Assembly (NCBI RefSeq): GCF_009466385.1
Contig: NZ_WIAQ01000003.1
Coordinates: 62,001 to 126,000 of the forward strand
Length of the DNA stretch: 64,000 nucleotides
From: Peribacillus tepidiphilus
GTDB taxonomy: Bacteria > Bacillota > Bacilli > Bacillales > DSM-1321
Reading direction: 5' to 3'
Both the position numbers and the translations under genes were made by a program. Position 1 is the stretch's first letter, and every line of letters starts with the position of its first letter. Shown here piece after piece: positions 21,795 to 31,928 of the stretch. Below the pieces are notes generated by a model. That model was not told the origin of the DNA. It saw only the letters and a list, made by a program, of their open reading frames with translations, and searched no databases.

Positions 21795-23030
21795 ATGAAA
21801 ATTATCGTACAGAAATTTGGAGGAACTTCTGTTCGTGATGAAGAAAGTAGATCTCACGCAAAACGGCACATAAAGAGAGCTATTGAAGAAGGCTATAAGG
21901 TTGTTGTCGTCGTTTCTGCAATGGGCCGTAAGGGAGATCCTTATGCAACTGACACTCTCTTATCTTTGATTAATGGATCAGAAACGAAGGTAACAAAAAG
22001 AGAACAGGATTTATTGCTTTCTGTCGGTGAGACAATCTCTTCTGTCGTTTTTTCTAATATGCTTTTGGAAAATGGCATAAAAGCAACCGCATTTACGGGA
22101 GCTCAAGCAGGTTTTCGAACGAATTCAGACCATACGAATGCAAAAATTATAGAAATGAAATGTGATCGTATCTTAAGAGAGTTAGAAAACTATGATGTAA
22201 TTGTTGTTGCTGGATTTCAAGGAGCGGCACGAAACGGAGATATTACTACGATTGGGCGTGGAGGAAGTGACACCTCAGCTGCAGCTTTAGGTGCAGCATT
22301 AAATGCAGAATGGGTAGATATTTTTACCGATGTGGAAGGTATTATGACAGCTGACCCTCGCATTGCTCAAAATGCCCGACCATTATCAGTGGTCACATAC
22401 AATGAGGTTTGTAATATGGCTTATCAAGGAGCTAAGGTCATTCATCCACGAGCAGTAGAAATCGCTATGCAGGCAAAGATCCCAATTCGCATTCGTTCCA
22501 CCTATTCAGATGGATTGGGAACTTTGGTTACATCACTGAATAAAGAAAATAAAGGCACAGATATTAGGGAACGTCTTGTAACGGGAATTGCACACGTCTC
22601 CAAAATTACTCAAATAAAAGTCAATGCCAAAAAGGGTCAATATGACCTTCAAGCAGAAGTTTTTAAAGCGATGGCTAATGCATCGATTAGTGTTGACTTT
22701 ATCAACATCTCACCAAATGGTGTAGTCTATACTGTTACAGAAGAAATGACGGAAAGAGCCATTGAAGTACTCCATGAAATCGGTCATGAACCCGAAGTAC
22801 AGAGAAACTGTGCCAAAGTATCAGTAGTTGGGGCTGGTATTACAGGGGTGCCGGGTGTTACGGCCAAAATTGTTACAGCCTTATCAGAAAAAGGCATTTC
22901 GATTTTGCAGTCTGCTGATAGCCATACTACAATATGGGTTCTCGTTAAAGAAAAGGATTTAGTCAATGCTGTAAATGCTCTTCATGATGCTTTTGAATTG
23001 CATGAAGAAGTGCCGGGCTTACAGTACTAG
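21795..23030 (+). CDS. dapG: Aspartokinase I (diaminopimelate-sensitive type)
   Basis: Phosphorylates aspartate, first step of the aspartate family. 411 residues from MKIIVQKFGGTSV, the conserved aspartokinase start, behind GAGGAG at 21779; the frame is open further upstream through the leader hairpin but lacks a suitable start. Kinase domain with TTIGRGGSDTSA and FTDVEGIMTADPR, then two ACT domains (about 275-411). In B. subtilis DapG is the isoenzyme inhibited by meso-diaminopimelate. Confidence 0.96.
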   Translation: MKIIVQKFGGTSVRDEESRSHAKRHIKRAIEEGYKVVVVVSAMGRKGDPYATDTLLSLINGSETKVTKREQDLLLSVGETISSVVFSNMLLENGIKATAFTGAQAGFRTNSDHTNAKIIEMKCDRILRELENYDVIVVAGFQGAARNGDITTIGRGGSDTSAAALGAALNAEWVDIFTDVEGIMTADPRIAQNARPLSVVTYNEVCNMAYQGAKVIHPRAVEIAMQAKIPIRIRSTYSDGLGTLVTSLNKENKGTDIRERLVTGIAHVSKITQIKVNAKKGQYDLQAEVFKAMANASISVDFINISPNGVVYTVTEEMTERAIEVLHEIGHEPEVQRNCAKVSVVGAGITGVPGVTAKIVTALSEKGISILQSADSHTTIWVLVKEKDLVNAVNALHDAFELHEEVPGLQY

Positions 23031-23070
23031 AGAGTAGAAATCGTTTCAAACGGTAAAGGAGTGTTTTTTT

Positions 23071-23934
23071 ATGGTAGATTTCGGAAGAGTTTCAACAGCA
23101 ATGGTGACACCGTTCGATAGTAAAGGGAACATTGATTTTGCTAAAACCACCCAACTGGTTAATTATTTGATTGAAAATGGCACAGATTCATTGGTAGTAG
23201 CTGGAACAACAGGTGAATCTCCTACACTTTCTACTGAAGAAAAGTTGGCATTATTCAAGCATGTGGTCAAGGTAGTCGATAAAAGAGTTCCAGTTATCGC
23301 TGGAACAGGGAGCAATAACACCTATGCAAGCATTGAACTGACAAAGAAAGCAGAGCAAGCTGGTGTAGATGCGATTATGCTTGTAGTTCCATATTACAAT
23401 AAGCCGAATCAAGAAGGACTGTATCAGCACTTTAAGGCGGTAGCAGAAGCTACTTCTCTACCTGTCATGCTATACAATATTCCTGGGCGTTCTGTTGCAA
23501 ACATGCTCCCTGAAACCATCATTAAGCTTTCACAAATCCCTAATATCGTAGCAGTAAAAGAAGCAAGCGGCGATTTAAATGCTGTAACCAATATTATTGC
23601 CAATACGCCGGAGGATTTTGCTCTTTATAGCGGTGATGATAGCTTAACGCTCCCAATGATGTCCGTTGGAGCAGCAGGAATCGTGTCGGTTTCATCGCAC
23701 ATCATTGGCAATGAAATGCAAGAAATGATCGCCAAGTTTTTAAACGGAGACATTAGTGGAGCTGCAAGCCTACACCGTAAGCTTGCCCCAATTATGCAAG
23801 GACTATTTATGGCTCCTAGCCCAGTGCCTGTTAAAACAGCACTGCAAATGAAGGGATTAGATGTCGGGTCTGTAAGACTCCCACTTGTTCCATTAACTGA
23901 AGAAGAACGAAACAAATTAAGCAAAATCCTTTAA
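23071..23934 (+). CDS. dapA: 4-hydroxy-tetrahydrodipicolinate synthase
   Basis: Condenses pyruvate with aspartate semialdehyde. 287-residue TIM barrel; Schiff-base lysine at 163 in AVKEASGDL, and the GTTGESPTLSTEE substrate loop is present. The product feeds both lysine/peptidoglycan and, through DpaAB, dipicolinate. Last gene of the asd-dapG-dapA group, closed by a terminator. Confidence 0.98.
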   Translation: MVDFGRVSTAMVTPFDSKGNIDFAKTTQLVNYLIENGTDSLVVAGTTGESPTLSTEEKLALFKHVVKVVDKRVPVIAGTGSNNTYASIELTKKAEQAGVDAIMLVVPYYNKPNQEGLYQHFKAVAEATSLPVMLYNIPGRSVANMLPETIIKLSQIPNIVAVKEASGDLNAVTNIIANTPEDFALYSGDDSLTLPMMSVGAAGIVSVSSHIIGNEMQEMIAKFLNGDISGAASLHRKLAPIMQGLFMAPSPVPVKTALQMKGLDVGSVRLPLVPLTEEERNKLSKIL

Positions 23935-23957
23935 TGCGAGCGTTTGCGGGGAGTCTG
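23935..23957 (+). repeat. Short fragment of the 43.7-kb repeat end
   Basis: TGCGAGCGTTTG followed by GAGTCTGAG resembles the right terminus of the 43663-43978 element (TGCGAGCGTTTG, then CAGTCTGAA), in the same orientation, directly after the dapA stop. Short, so chance or a decayed copy cannot be separated. Confidence 0.35.
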
Positions 23958-23993
23958 AGGGTTGCACTACTAAAGGTGCAACCTTTTTATTTT
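23958..23993 (+). terminator. dapA terminator
   Basis: GGTTGCAC paired with GTGCAACC followed by TTTTTATTTT. Confidence 0.92.
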
Positions 23994-24174
23994 GCTGATC
24001 AAAGTACTACTAATGATCCTGTATTGGCTGAAGAACCATGTTTAGGTTGAATCATATCCGGTTAGCAACAAGCCTCTTTTTAGCTTCTTTATGGTTGTCA
24101 GTTATTTTTAACTTACTGTATAATAAAAATAATTTGATTCGTTCGGCCAATATTTTATAGGAGGAAACGTAATA

Positions 24175-25839
24175 GTGAATAAGAAAAAGAGTCAAAACAT
24201 CAAGATTATTTCCCTCGGGGGTCAAGGAGAACTCGGAAAAAATATGTATGTTGCGGAGGTTGACGGAAAACTTTTTGTCCTCGATGCTGGTCTCATGTTT
24301 CCAGAAGAGGAAATGCTCGGAATAGATATCGTTATACCCGACATAACATATTTGATTGAAAACAAGGATTCTATACAAGGAATCTTTTTATCTCATGGGC
24401 ATGAGGATCATATTGGAGCCTTATCATATGTGTTGAAGTATCTCGATGTACCTGTGTACGGAACGACCTTAACACTTGAATTGGCAAAAGCTAAATTAAA
24501 AGAAGATGGCTTTAATGGAGAAATTGAATTCTTTGAAGTGGATTCACAGACTGTCCTTCATTTTGACGACGTAGAAGTTAGCTTTTTTAGGACAAACCAT
24601 AGTATCCCTGATTCTGTAGGAATCTGTATACATACTTCTGAAGGAGCCATTGTCTACACTGGTGATTTTAAGTTTGATCAGTCAGCTACAGAGCTTTATC
24701 AGCCTGAAATTGGGAAAATGGCGTCAATTGGTGAAAGAGGTGTTCTTTGCCTTCTGTCTGACAGCACTGGAGCTGAAAAACCAGGATACACGACTTCGGA
24801 AGCTATTGTTGCTAGAGAAATGACAAACGTTTTTAACAGTGCCAAGGGTAGGATTATTGTTGCTTGCTTTGCGTCTAGCATTAATCACATACAGCACGTG
24901 TTCAATGCGGCTTACGATAGTAATCGGAAAGTGGCAGTTGTCGGAAAAAGACTTAAAAGTGTCTTTGATATCACATTGAAACTTGGATATTTACGCGTAC
25001 ATAAAGAAACTATTATTCCAATTTCCGATATCGGAAATTATCCGGATGATGAAATCGTCGTCCTCGCAACTGGCGGTCAGGGTGAACCGATCGCTGCACT
25101 TCAAAAGATGGCGAAGAAGACACATAAACAAATCAATATCAATGAAGGTGATACTGTAATCATTGCGGCTTCTCCAGTCCGTGGTAGTGAATTAATTCTA
25201 TATAGAACCATTGATTTATTATTCCGGGCTGGTGCCAATGTGGTAACGAAGCGTACTGTATATGTTCCAGGTCATGGCAGTCAAGAAGAGTTGAAAATGA
25301 TGCTTAACTTAATGAAGCCGAAATTTTTTATGCCAGTACATGGTGAATATCGAATGTTGAAAGCCCACGCTAAATTGGCTCACGAACACGGCTTGTCCTA
25401 TGATCAAATCTGCATAGCCGAAAAAGGAGAAGTTGTTGAACTTAAAGGGAAAAAGCTTCGTCCAACTGGCAAAGTACCTGCTGGCAATATTCTTATTGAT
25501 GGAAGTGGTGTGGGGGATGTTGGAAACATCGTACTACGTGATCGCCGCCTTCTTTCTCAAGATGGAATATTAATCGTAGTTGTTACTTTGAATAAACAGG
25601 ATAAATCCATTGCTGCTGGACCTGAAATTATTTCACGCGGTTTTGTGTATGTAAGAGAATCTGAAAAGCTGATGGAGGATTCTGTTGCACTTGTAAAAGG
25701 AGCAGTCGAGAAAAATACAAAGAGCTCTTCCTTTGATTGGTCTATGTTAAAACAGGATATTAGAGACTCATTAAATCACTATTTATTTGAAAAAACGAAA
25801 AGAAGACCGATGATTTTACCAATTATTATGGAGATTTAA
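24175..25839 (+). CDS. rnjB: Ribonuclease J2 (RNase J family, rnjB locus)
   Basis: Metallo-beta-lactamase/beta-CASP RNase of the J1/J2 complex (5'-3' exo- and endonuclease in mRNA decay). 554 residues, GTG start behind AGGAGGAAA. Metal-binding motif HGHEDH at residues 74-79, then NHSIPDSVG, TGDFKFD and the beta-CASP GHGSQEELK. The locus (dapA-rnjB-tepA) and the C-terminus RRPMILPIIMEI identify it as the J2 orthologue, although the complete HGHEDH motif is J1-like; B. subtilis J2 has HGHDEN. Confidence 0.93.
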   Translation: MNKKKSQNIKIISLGGQGELGKNMYVAEVDGKLFVLDAGLMFPEEEMLGIDIVIPDITYLIENKDSIQGIFLSHGHEDHIGALSYVLKYLDVPVYGTTLTLELAKAKLKEDGFNGEIEFFEVDSQTVLHFDDVEVSFFRTNHSIPDSVGICIHTSEGAIVYTGDFKFDQSATELYQPEIGKMASIGERGVLCLLSDSTGAEKPGYTTSEAIVAREMTNVFNSAKGRIIVACFASSINHIQHVFNAAYDSNRKVAVVGKRLKSVFDITLKLGYLRVHKETIIPISDIGNYPDDEIVVLATGGQGEPIAALQKMAKKTHKQININEGDTVIIAASPVRGSELILYRTIDLLFRAGANVVTKRTVYVPGHGSQEELKMMLNLMKPKFFMPVHGEYRMLKAHAKLAHEHGLSYDQICIAEKGEVVELKGKKLRPTGKVPAGNILIDGSGVGDVGNIVLRDRRLLSQDGILIVVVTLNKQDKSIAAGPEIISRGFVYVRESEKLMEDSVALVKGAVEKNTKSSSFDWSMLKQDIRDSLNHYLFEKTKRRPMILPIIMEI

Positions 25840-25851
25840 TTATTGTAAAAT

Positions 25852-26061
25852 GGGGCTGTCTAAAAAGTCCCTAAAATGAAGCAAGTGGAGAAAAACGATC
25901 TTTTTTTCTCCACTTGCTTTTGTGTTATTTGGATTTTTCTTTGAAAGTAGCTGGCGGATGCCTGCTACTATAACCAGACTGATTCTTTTTATTTTGGTAT
26001 TTTTTAAACGTAACCTTTCAGGCTCCAGAAAGTCAGGAAAACTGACTTTCTGGACAATCCC
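25852..26061. mobile_element. IS/MITE-like remnant between rnjB and tepA
   Basis: About 210 bp bounded by imperfect inverted ends: GGGGCTGTCTAAAAAGTCCC (25852-25871) and, on the other strand, GGGATTGTCCAGAAAGTCAG (26061-26042), 14 of 20 matching. GGGGCTGTC-type ends are common on Bacillus insertion sequences. Inside are a perfect 17-bp hairpin (25879-25919) and a 12-bp hairpin (26025-26053). The minus strand is open through the element and may be a decayed transposase tail (VAGIRQLLSKKNPNN). No complete transposase is present. Confidence 0.5.
25879..25922 (+). terminator. rnjB terminator, provided by the remnant
   Basis: A perfect 17-bp stem (25879-25895 with 25903-25919) with a seven-base loop and TTTTG tail, 40 bases after rnjB. 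It lies inside the IS-like remnant. Confidence 0.7.
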
Positions 26062-26160
26062 TTTTTTCTTTCGTAATGAAACAGATTTGCTGGTAGGGTA
26101 GAATGAAGAAAGCTTTTGCGTCCATACTAAAGATACATGATTCTTAAAGGGGGATTTAGT

Positions 26161-26907
26161 GTGGATGAGCTTAGATTTCAACAAGGTGAAGAAAAGCAAG
26201 AAGAAAAAGGTTCAAACTTAATTGACAAAATCCAACAGATGGGTCAGACAAACGTTCCACAAATGTCTCAGGATTCGAAAATTCATTGTTTAACCATTGT
26301 TGGTCAAATTGAAGGTCATATGCAATTGCCGCCTCAAAATAAAACAACAAAGTATGAACATGTGATACCTCAAATTGTAGCAATCGAACAGAATCCAAAA
26401 ATTGAAGGCTTGCTTGTCATACTTAATACGGTAGGTGGTGATGTTGAAGCGGGTCTTGCCATATCTGAAATGCTTGCTTCTTTATCCAAGCCGACTGTTT
26501 CCATAGTCCTTGGAGGAGGTCACTCCATCGGGGTACCGATTGCAGTAAGCTGTGATTATTCTTTCATTGCTGAAACTGCGACTATGACAATTCATCCTAT
26601 TCGTTTAACAGGACTGGTTATCGGTGTTCCTCAAACATTTGAATACTTAGACAAAATGCAGGATCGGGTGATTAATTTTGTAACAAAACATTCCAATATT
26701 ACGGAAGAAACATTCAAGGAGCTAATGTTTGCAAAAGGAAATCTTACCCGTGACATTGGAACGAATGTGGTTGGAAGTGATGCAGTAAAGTATGGATTGA
26801 TCGATGAAGTGGGTGGCATTGGTCAAGCCATGCAAAAGCTTAACAGCTTAATTGATGCTAAAAAGGCTGATTTACCACCGGAAAATAAAGGAGCTATGCT
26901 GCAATGA
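26161..26907 (+). CDS. tepA: ClpP-like serine protease TepA (YmfB)
   Basis: ClpP/crotonase-fold protease, named in B. subtilis as translocation-enhancing protein and implicated in degradation of small spore proteins at germination. 248 residues from GTG at 26161, which sits seven bases after AAAGGGGGA; an earlier in-frame ATG at 26137 lacks a site. The nucleophile is probably Ser122 in [12 protein letters not shown], with the histidine in MTIHPIR. Overlaps ylzJ by ATGA. Confidence 0.92.
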   Translation: MDELRFQQGEEKQEEKGSNLIDKIQQMGQTNVPQMSQDSKIHCLTIVGQIEGHMQLPPQNKTTKYEHVIPQIVAIEQNPKIEGLLVILNTVGGDVEAGLAISEMLASLSKPTVSIVLGGGHSIGVPIAVSCDYSFIAETATMTIHPIRLTGLVIGVPQTFEYLDKMQDRVINFVTKHSNITEETFKELMFAKGNLTRDIGTNVVGSDAVKYGLIDEVGGIGQAMQKLNSLIDAKKADLPPENKGAMLQ

Positions 26908-27134
26908 TCTTATATACTACGGTCCCAAATGAATGGATCTTCCCTGTTAACCAAGAGCAGTTCAATAATCTTATTCAAATTAATTATCAAGGGATACCGG
27001 TGATGGCACAAAAAACAAGTGATAACAAGCTGATCATTACAAAAGTTTTAAGTACCAACCCGAATGATTATTTACACGATTCCATAATACCGGGAACATG
27101 TATTACCCTCTCACATCCACAAATTAATCCGTAA
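26904..27134 (+). CDS. ylzJ: YlzJ-like protein
   Basis: A 76-residue protein of the YlzJ family ([14 protein letters not shown] start, GIPVMAQ and [12 protein letters not shown] segments), found after tepA in most Bacillus. Translation is coupled to tepA through an ATGA overlap. No catalytic motif or membrane segment; function unknown. Confidence 0.85.
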   Translation: MILYTTVPNEWIFPVNQEQFNNLIQINYQGIPVMAQKTSDNKLIITKVLSTNPNDYLHDSIIPGTCITLSHPQINP

Positions 27135-27159
27135 GAAAATCGTTATGACCAGAATATTA

Positions 27160-27168
27160 TGGTATAAT
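27160..27168 (+). promoter_or_regulatory. Extended -10 promoter of spoIIIE
   Basis: TGGTATAAT, a perfect extended -10, 133 bases upstream of spoIIIE. The leader that follows contains CAGGT...ACCTG (27183-27209) and an AGCAGCC/GGCTGCT hairpin (27224-27244) with only a weak T tail. Confidence 0.6.
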
Positions 27169-27300
27169 ATCTTTAAATTGGTCAGGTTGCCTATCATTGT
27201 GGTGACCTGGACTTTTACAGCCTAGCAGCCGATTTTTGGCTGCTTTATTGTTTCAAAAAAAAAAAGAACACCTTGATAGATAAAAGGGTTGGGTGAGAAA

Positions 27301-29655
27301 ATGGCCAAAAGGAAAAGAAGGCGTTCAAAAAATAAAGGGAACATAAAAAACACGTTAAAATTTGAGCTGGTTGGACTTACGCTGTTCGGTCTATCAGCGA
27401 TTGCGATGGCAAAGCTTGGTGCAGTGGGTAAGTCACTAGCTTTGGTATCACGATTTTTTATGGGTGAATGGTATATCATTTTATTAATTGGACTTTTGTT
27501 CCTAAGTATTTTTCTGATGTGGAAAAGAAGAGTTCCATTTTTCTTTAAGAGACAGTTGGTTGGCCTGTATTTTATCATTGGCAGTCTTTTACTCCTTAGT
27601 CATGTCACATTATTTACTTTGCTATCCGAAGGAGGACCATTTAATAAGCCAAGTGTCATCACAAATACTTGGGAATTGTTTTGGATGGAGGTTAATGGAA
27701 AACAAACCTCTTCTCATGACCTTGGTGGAGGTATGATTGGGGCATTGTTATTTGCTGCATCTTATTTTTTATTTGACGCAGCTGGTTCAAAGATTGCAGC
27801 TATCATTTCTATGATCATAGGCTTTATTCTCTTAACAGGTAAAACGATTGGAGATGTATTGGGCAAAATGCTATCCTTTATGGGTAGATTTTTAGCAAGT
27901 CAATGGCAAGCCTTTCGAACGGATATGAACGAATGGAAAGTAGCTCGCCAAAAGAAGAAAGAAAGAAGAGAGCAGAAAAAAACGGAGAGACAAAAGACTG
28001 AGACACAAATGACTTTAGAAAAAGCGGAACCTATTGAACAGGAATTTGTAAAACCTACCATTATTTCTAATTTTAGTGAAAAAACACTAACTGAATCGAA
28101 AGAACATTCCGTTGAACATGGTATAGAACCCGGTAACAATTTATCGGAGCACGAACCAAGTACAGATGAGGATGATTCGGTATTAACTGTCTCCATTAAT
28201 CAACCGGAAATGGAGAATCTTGACTATCAACTTCCTCCGCTTTCGTTGTTAAAAATACCAAAGAAAATTGACCAAAGCGGTGAATACGAGCTTATACATA
28301 GTAATGCTGCCAAGTTGGAAAAGACTTTTAACAGCTTCGGAGTGAAAGCACGTGTTACCCAAGTACATTTAGGTCCAGCAGTAACAAAATATGAAGTACA
28401 TCCAGATGTGGGTGTAAAAGTAAGTAAAATTGTTAGTCTCTCCGATGATTTAGCGCTTGCCCTAGCAGCGAAAGATATTCGAATAGAAGCGCCAATCCCG
28501 GGTAAATCTGCCATTGGGATAGAGGTGCCTAATTCGGAAATTGCGATGGTGTCTTTGCGTGAAGTTTTAGAAGCAAAAGAATATAATAATCCAGATTCAA
28601 AACTGCAAATAGCTCTCGGACGGGATATTTATGGTGAAGCGGTGCTGGCTGAGTTGAATAAAATGCCCCATCTGCTTGTAGCTGGTGCAACAGGAAGCGG
28701 AAAATCTGTATGTATTAACGGAATTATCACAAGTATTCTAATGAAAGCCAAGCCTCATGAAGTGAAGTTGATGATGATTGACCCAAAGATGGTTGAGCTG
28801 AACGTATATAATGGAATCCCACACTTACTAGCACCTGTTGTTACGGATGCGAAAAAGGCTTCACAGGCTTTGAAAAAAGTCGTAAGTGAAATGGAAAGAA
28901 GATATGAATTGTTTTCGCATACGGGAACTCGAAATATAGAAGGATATAACGACTATATTAAGCGCCACAATTTAGTTGAAGAAGCGAAACAGCCATATTT
29001 ACCATATATTGTAGTGATTGTGGACGAGCTTGCTGACTTGATGATGGTTGCTTCTTCTGACGTGGAAGACTCCATTACTCGACTTGCTCAAATGGCAAGG
29101 GCTGCCGGCATCCATTTGATTATTGCCACCCAAAGACCGTCAGTAGATGTCATTACCGGTATCATAAAAGCGAATATTCCATCCCGAATTGCATTTAGCG
29201 TATCTTCCATGACAGATTCAAGAACGATTTTGGATATGGGTGGAGCAGAAAAACTCTTGGGACGTGGAGATATGTTATTCCTACCGGTAGGAGCGTCTAA
29301 GCCAATCAGGGTTCAAGGAGCGTTCCTTTCAGATGAAGAGGTTGAGGAAGTTGTTAATTTCGTCATTTCCCAGCAAAAAGCACAATATCAAGAAGAAATG
29401 ATTCCAGATGATGTTCCGGAAGCTACAACTGAAGTGGACGATGATTTGTATGAAGAAGCGGTTCAGATGGTTATTGAAATGCAAACAGCCTCTGTTTCTA
29501 TGCTGCAGAGAAGATTCAGAATTGGCTATTCCCGTGCGGCTAGATTGATTGATGAAATGGAGGCCCGTGGAATTGTCGGTCCATATGAAGGCAGTAAACC
29601 GAGAAGCGTGCTCGTGTCAAAAGAGATTCAAAATGAGGATTTACAAAGCTCATAA
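27301..29655 (+). CDS. spoIIIE: DNA translocase SpoIIIE/FtsK
   Basis: Membrane-anchored ATPase that pumps the chromosome into the forespore and clears DNA from septa. 784 residues from [13 protein letters not shown]; the in-frame ATG four codons earlier is less consistent with the family. Four to five membrane segments (about 20-185), a charged linker, the alpha/beta motor with Walker [10 protein letters not shown] at 462 and Walker [12 protein letters not shown], and a C-terminal gamma winged helix ([18 protein letters not shown]) that reads polarity sequences. Confidence 0.97.
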   Translation: MAKRKRRRSKNKGNIKNTLKFELVGLTLFGLSAIAMAKLGAVGKSLALVSRFFMGEWYIILLIGLLFLSIFLMWKRRVPFFFKRQLVGLYFIIGSLLLLSHVTLFTLLSEGGPFNKPSVITNTWELFWMEVNGKQTSSHDLGGGMIGALLFAASYFLFDAAGSKIAAIISMIIGFILLTGKTIGDVLGKMLSFMGRFLASQWQAFRTDMNEWKVARQKKKERREQKKTERQKTETQMTLEKAEPIEQEFVKPTIISNFSEKTLTESKEHSVEHGIEPGNNLSEHEPSTDEDDSVLTVSINQPEMENLDYQLPPLSLLKIPKKIDQSGEYELIHSNAAKLEKTFNSFGVKARVTQVHLGPAVTKYEVHPDVGVKVSKIVSLSDDLALALAAKDIRIEAPIPGKSAIGIEVPNSEIAMVSLREVLEAKEYNNPDSKLQIALGRDIYGEAVLAELNKMPHLLVAGATGSGKSVCINGIITSILMKAKPHEVKLMMIDPKMVELNVYNGIPHLLAPVVTDAKKASQALKKVVSEMERRYELFSHTGTRNIEGYNDYIKRHNLVEEAKQPYLPYIVVIVDELADLMMVASSDVEDSITRLAQMARAAGIHLIIATQRPSVDVITGIIKANIPSRIAFSVSSMTDSRTILDMGGAEKLLGRGDMLFLPVGASKPIRVQGAFLSDEEVEEVVNFVISQQKAQYQEEMIPDDVPEATTEVDDDLYEEAVQMVIEMQTASVSMLQRRFRIGYSRAARLIDEMEARGIVGPYEGSKPRSVLVSKEIQNEDLQSS

Positions 29656-29670
29656 TCGTTGAACAAATAC

Positions 29671-29703
29671 AGCCTAGGAGACATATCCTAGGTTTTATTT
29701 TAT
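29671..29703 (+). terminator. spoIIIE terminator
   Basis: CCTAGGA-GACATA-TCCTAGG followed by TTTTATTTTATTT. Confidence 0.88.
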
Positions 29704-29970
29704 TTGAAGGGGTGAAATATCAAGATTTTTATTGTGGAGTAAGGTATATTGAAATAATTTTGATCAGCCCTCATCTATTATAACGAATGAAGTTGCAACA
29801 GTATAAAAATTAGAAAAAATTTTTTTGCTTTGATAAGTTAATGTTTTGCTGAATAAAAGAATATTTTAGTGAAAAAACAAAAAATGATAAAAATAAAATA
29901 AATTCTTTCTAGTACTATTTATTTCTACAAAAAAAAATGATACATTTAATGTGATTAGTAGAATGATAGA
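29704..29970. other. AT-rich gap upstream of ymfC, no gene seen
   Basis: Very A/T-rich sequence without an open frame of note, a clear SigA promoter or a recognisable riboswitch. Its 3' end runs into the dyad at 29971. Confidence 0.6.
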
Positions 29971-29988
29971 ACATCAGAAGTCTGATGT
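29971..29988. promoter_or_regulatory. Perfect dyad, candidate operator of the GntR regulator YmfC
   Basis: ACATCAGA-AG-TCTGATGT, 8-bp perfect arms with a two-base centre, 31 bases before the ymfC ATG. A second overlapping half-site (TCTGA) follows at 29988-29992. GntR/HutC regulators bind such short dyads and often control their own gene. Confidence 0.55.
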
Positions 29989-30019
29989 CTGAAAAGTATT
30001 ACATTTTGGGGGTTTCAGC

Positions 30020-30745
30020 ATGTCAATTAAACAAGACAATCGTCACTTATATCTTCAAGTGATTGACAAAATCAAACAAGATATAGAAGGAGGGATTTAT
30101 GGAGAAAGAGAAAAGCTTCCTTCTGAGTTTGAATTGGCAAAGCAGCTTGGAGTCAGCCGTGCTACATTACGTGAGGCACTTAGGATTCTTGAAGAAGAAA
30201 ACGTGATCATACGCAGGCACGGAGTAGGGACTTTTGTGAGTGCGAAACCGTTGTTCACTTCTGGAATTGAACAGCTAAATAGTGTGACGAACATGATTAA
30301 ACTGGCAGGTATGAAACCGGGTACGATTTTTCTTAACACTTTTACTTCATTTCCAACAGAAGAAGATATTAAAAAGTTTGGCTGTAAAGAGGAAGAAGAG
30401 CTCATGGTGATGGAGCGGGTAAGGACTGCAAACGAGGAGCCGGTTGTGTATTGTCTTGATAAAATTCTTAAAAAGAATTTGCCACCTAATTTCTCTTATA
30501 AGGAAGAGTCTATTTTTGAAGTATTAGAGAGTCATTCTTCCATTAAGGTTACATATGCGGTGGCACAGATTGAACCAATTGGCTACCATGAAAAGATTTC
30601 TCCTATTTTAGAATGTGATCCTGAAACCGCTTTACTCGTTTTGAAACAAATGCACTATGATGAAGAAGATCGCCCGATATTATACTCGATTAATTATTTC
30701 AAGGCAGATAAGTTCAGCTTTCATGTCGTGAGAAAAAGAGTATAA
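30020..30745 (+). CDS. ymfC: GntR/HutC-family transcriptional regulator YmfC
   Basis: 241 residues. N-terminal winged helix-turn-helix (about 10-75, [20 protein letters not shown] and [10 protein letters not shown]), C-terminal UTRA ligand-binding domain (about 95-238). GGGGG precedes ATG. Its gene lies 55 bases upstream of the BMP lipoprotein gene without a terminator between, so ymfC and the transporter may be co-transcribed and the regulator may sense a nucleoside or sugar; that is inference. Confidence 0.92.
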   Translation: MSIKQDNRHLYLQVIDKIKQDIEGGIYGEREKLPSEFELAKQLGVSRATLREALRILEEENVIIRRHGVGTFVSAKPLFTSGIEQLNSVTNMIKLAGMKPGTIFLNTFTSFPTEEDIKKFGCKEEEELMVMERVRTANEEPVVYCLDKILKKNLPPNFSYKEESIFEVLESHSSIKVTYAVAQIEPIGYHEKISPILECDPETALLVLKQMHYDEEDRPILYSINYFKADKFSFHVVRKRV

Positions 30746-30800
30746 TGCCCCAAAATATTCGTTTCTACTAATCAACAACATCATTTAGGAGGTTTTACCT

Positions 30801-31874
30801 TTGAAAAAGCGTAAATTTGGTTTGGCGCTGTCTCTCGTATTAGCTGCAGGTACCATCCTGGGAGCTTGTGGTAAGGCTGAAAAAGAAGAAACAAAAGGCA
30901 AGGAAGAAGATTCATTTTCTGTTGGAATGGTAACAGATATTGGTGGTGTCGACGACAAATCATTTAACCAATCTGCTTGGGAAGGACTCACTGAATTCGG
31001 CAAAGAGCACGGATTAGAAAAAGGTAAGGGTATCGATTATCTTCAATCAAAAAGTGATTCAGATTATACTCCAAACTTAAATACATTAGTAAGAAAAGAT
31101 TTTGACCTTATTTTTGGTATCGGATATCTTCTTGCCGAGCCTGTGGCAGAAGTTGCTGATCAAAGAAAAAATGCCAAGTTTGCAATTGTTGACTCTGTTG
31201 TAGAAAAAGATAACGTAGCAAGCATCACATTTAAAGAGCATGAAGGTTCTTTCCTGGTAGGGGTTGTTGCAGGTCTTACTACAAAATCAAATAAAATTGG
31301 CTTTGTTGGTGGAGTCGATGGATTTTTAATTAACAAGTTTGAAGCTGGATTTATTGCAGGAGTTAAATCTGTAAATCCTAAAGCAGAAGTTAAAGTCCAG
31401 TATGCAGGTAGCTTCGGTGATGCTCCAAAAGGTAAAGAAATAGCTAACTCCATGTATGCTCAAGGCATCGACATTATTTACCATGCTTCTGGTGGAACAG
31501 GAAACGGCGTTTTCACTGCAGCCAAAGATTTGAAGAAAAAAGATCCGAACAGCTACGTATGGGTAATTGGTGTTGACCGTGACCAAAGTGATGAAGGTAA
31601 AATCGACGATCAAACAAACGTAACATTAACTTCAATGGTTAAACGTGTTGATATTGCTGTAAAAGACTTAGCAAACAAAACAAAAGAAGGCAACTTCCCG
31701 GGTGGAGAAATTATCGAATACGGTCTTGAACAGGACGCAGTTTCTATTGCTCCAACTCAAGATAATGTTTCGGAAGAAGCTTTGAAAGCGGTTGAAGAGT
31801 GGAAGCAAAAAATTCTAAAAGGTGAAATCAAGGTTCCTTCAACACGTGAAGAATTAAAAGCAATGAAGTTCTAA
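30801..31874 (+). CDS. nupN: BMP-family nucleoside-binding lipoprotein (NupN/YufN-like)
   Basis: Substrate-binding lipoprotein of an ABC importer, 357 residues, TTG start after AGGAGG. Signal peptide with lipobox LGAC, lipidated cysteine at 23, then a charged linker and the BMP/PnrA-type domain ([40 protein letters not shown]). Homologues bind guanosine or other nucleosides. A terminator behind it probably lowers expression of the downstream ABC genes relative to the binding protein. Substrate assignment is by family only. Confidence 0.88.
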   Translation: MKKRKFGLALSLVLAAGTILGACGKAEKEETKGKEEDSFSVGMVTDIGGVDDKSFNQSAWEGLTEFGKEHGLEKGKGIDYLQSKSDSDYTPNLNTLVRKDFDLIFGIGYLLAEPVAEVADQRKNAKFAIVDSVVEKDNVASITFKEHEGSFLVGVVAGLTTKSNKIGFVGGVDGFLINKFEAGFIAGVKSVNPKAEVKVQYAGSFGDAPKGKEIANSMYAQGIDIIYHASGGTGNGVFTAAKDLKKKDPNSYVWVIGVDRDQSDEGKIDDQTNVTLTSMVKRVDIAVKDLANKTKEGNFPGGEIIEYGLEQDAVSIAPTQDNVSEEALKAVEEWKQKILKGEIKVPSTREELKAMKF

Positions 31875-31885
31875 ATATATGAATA

Positions 31886-31928
31886 TAGAAGGAATATCAC
31901 TTTTATAGTGGCTATTCCTTCTATTTTT
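31886..31928 (+). terminator. Terminator after the lipoprotein gene
   Basis: AGAAGGAATA paired with TATTCCTTCT, interior mismatches, then ATTTTT. A second AT-rich hairpin (AAATGAAA/TTTCATTT, 31982-32020) with T tail follows before nupO. Partial read-through would fit an SBP-ABC operon. Confidence 0.75.

Noticed and set aside
25840-26199. 119-codon minus-strand frame over the rnjB-tepA gap as a gene
   Set aside because: It runs through the tepA start and two perfect palindromes; at best a decayed transposase tail.
29790-29900. CodY boxes upstream of ymfC
   Set aside because: A/T-rich matches such as TTTTAGTGAAAA differ from AATTTTCWGAAAATT in spacing or in many positions; not better than chance in such AT-rich DNA.
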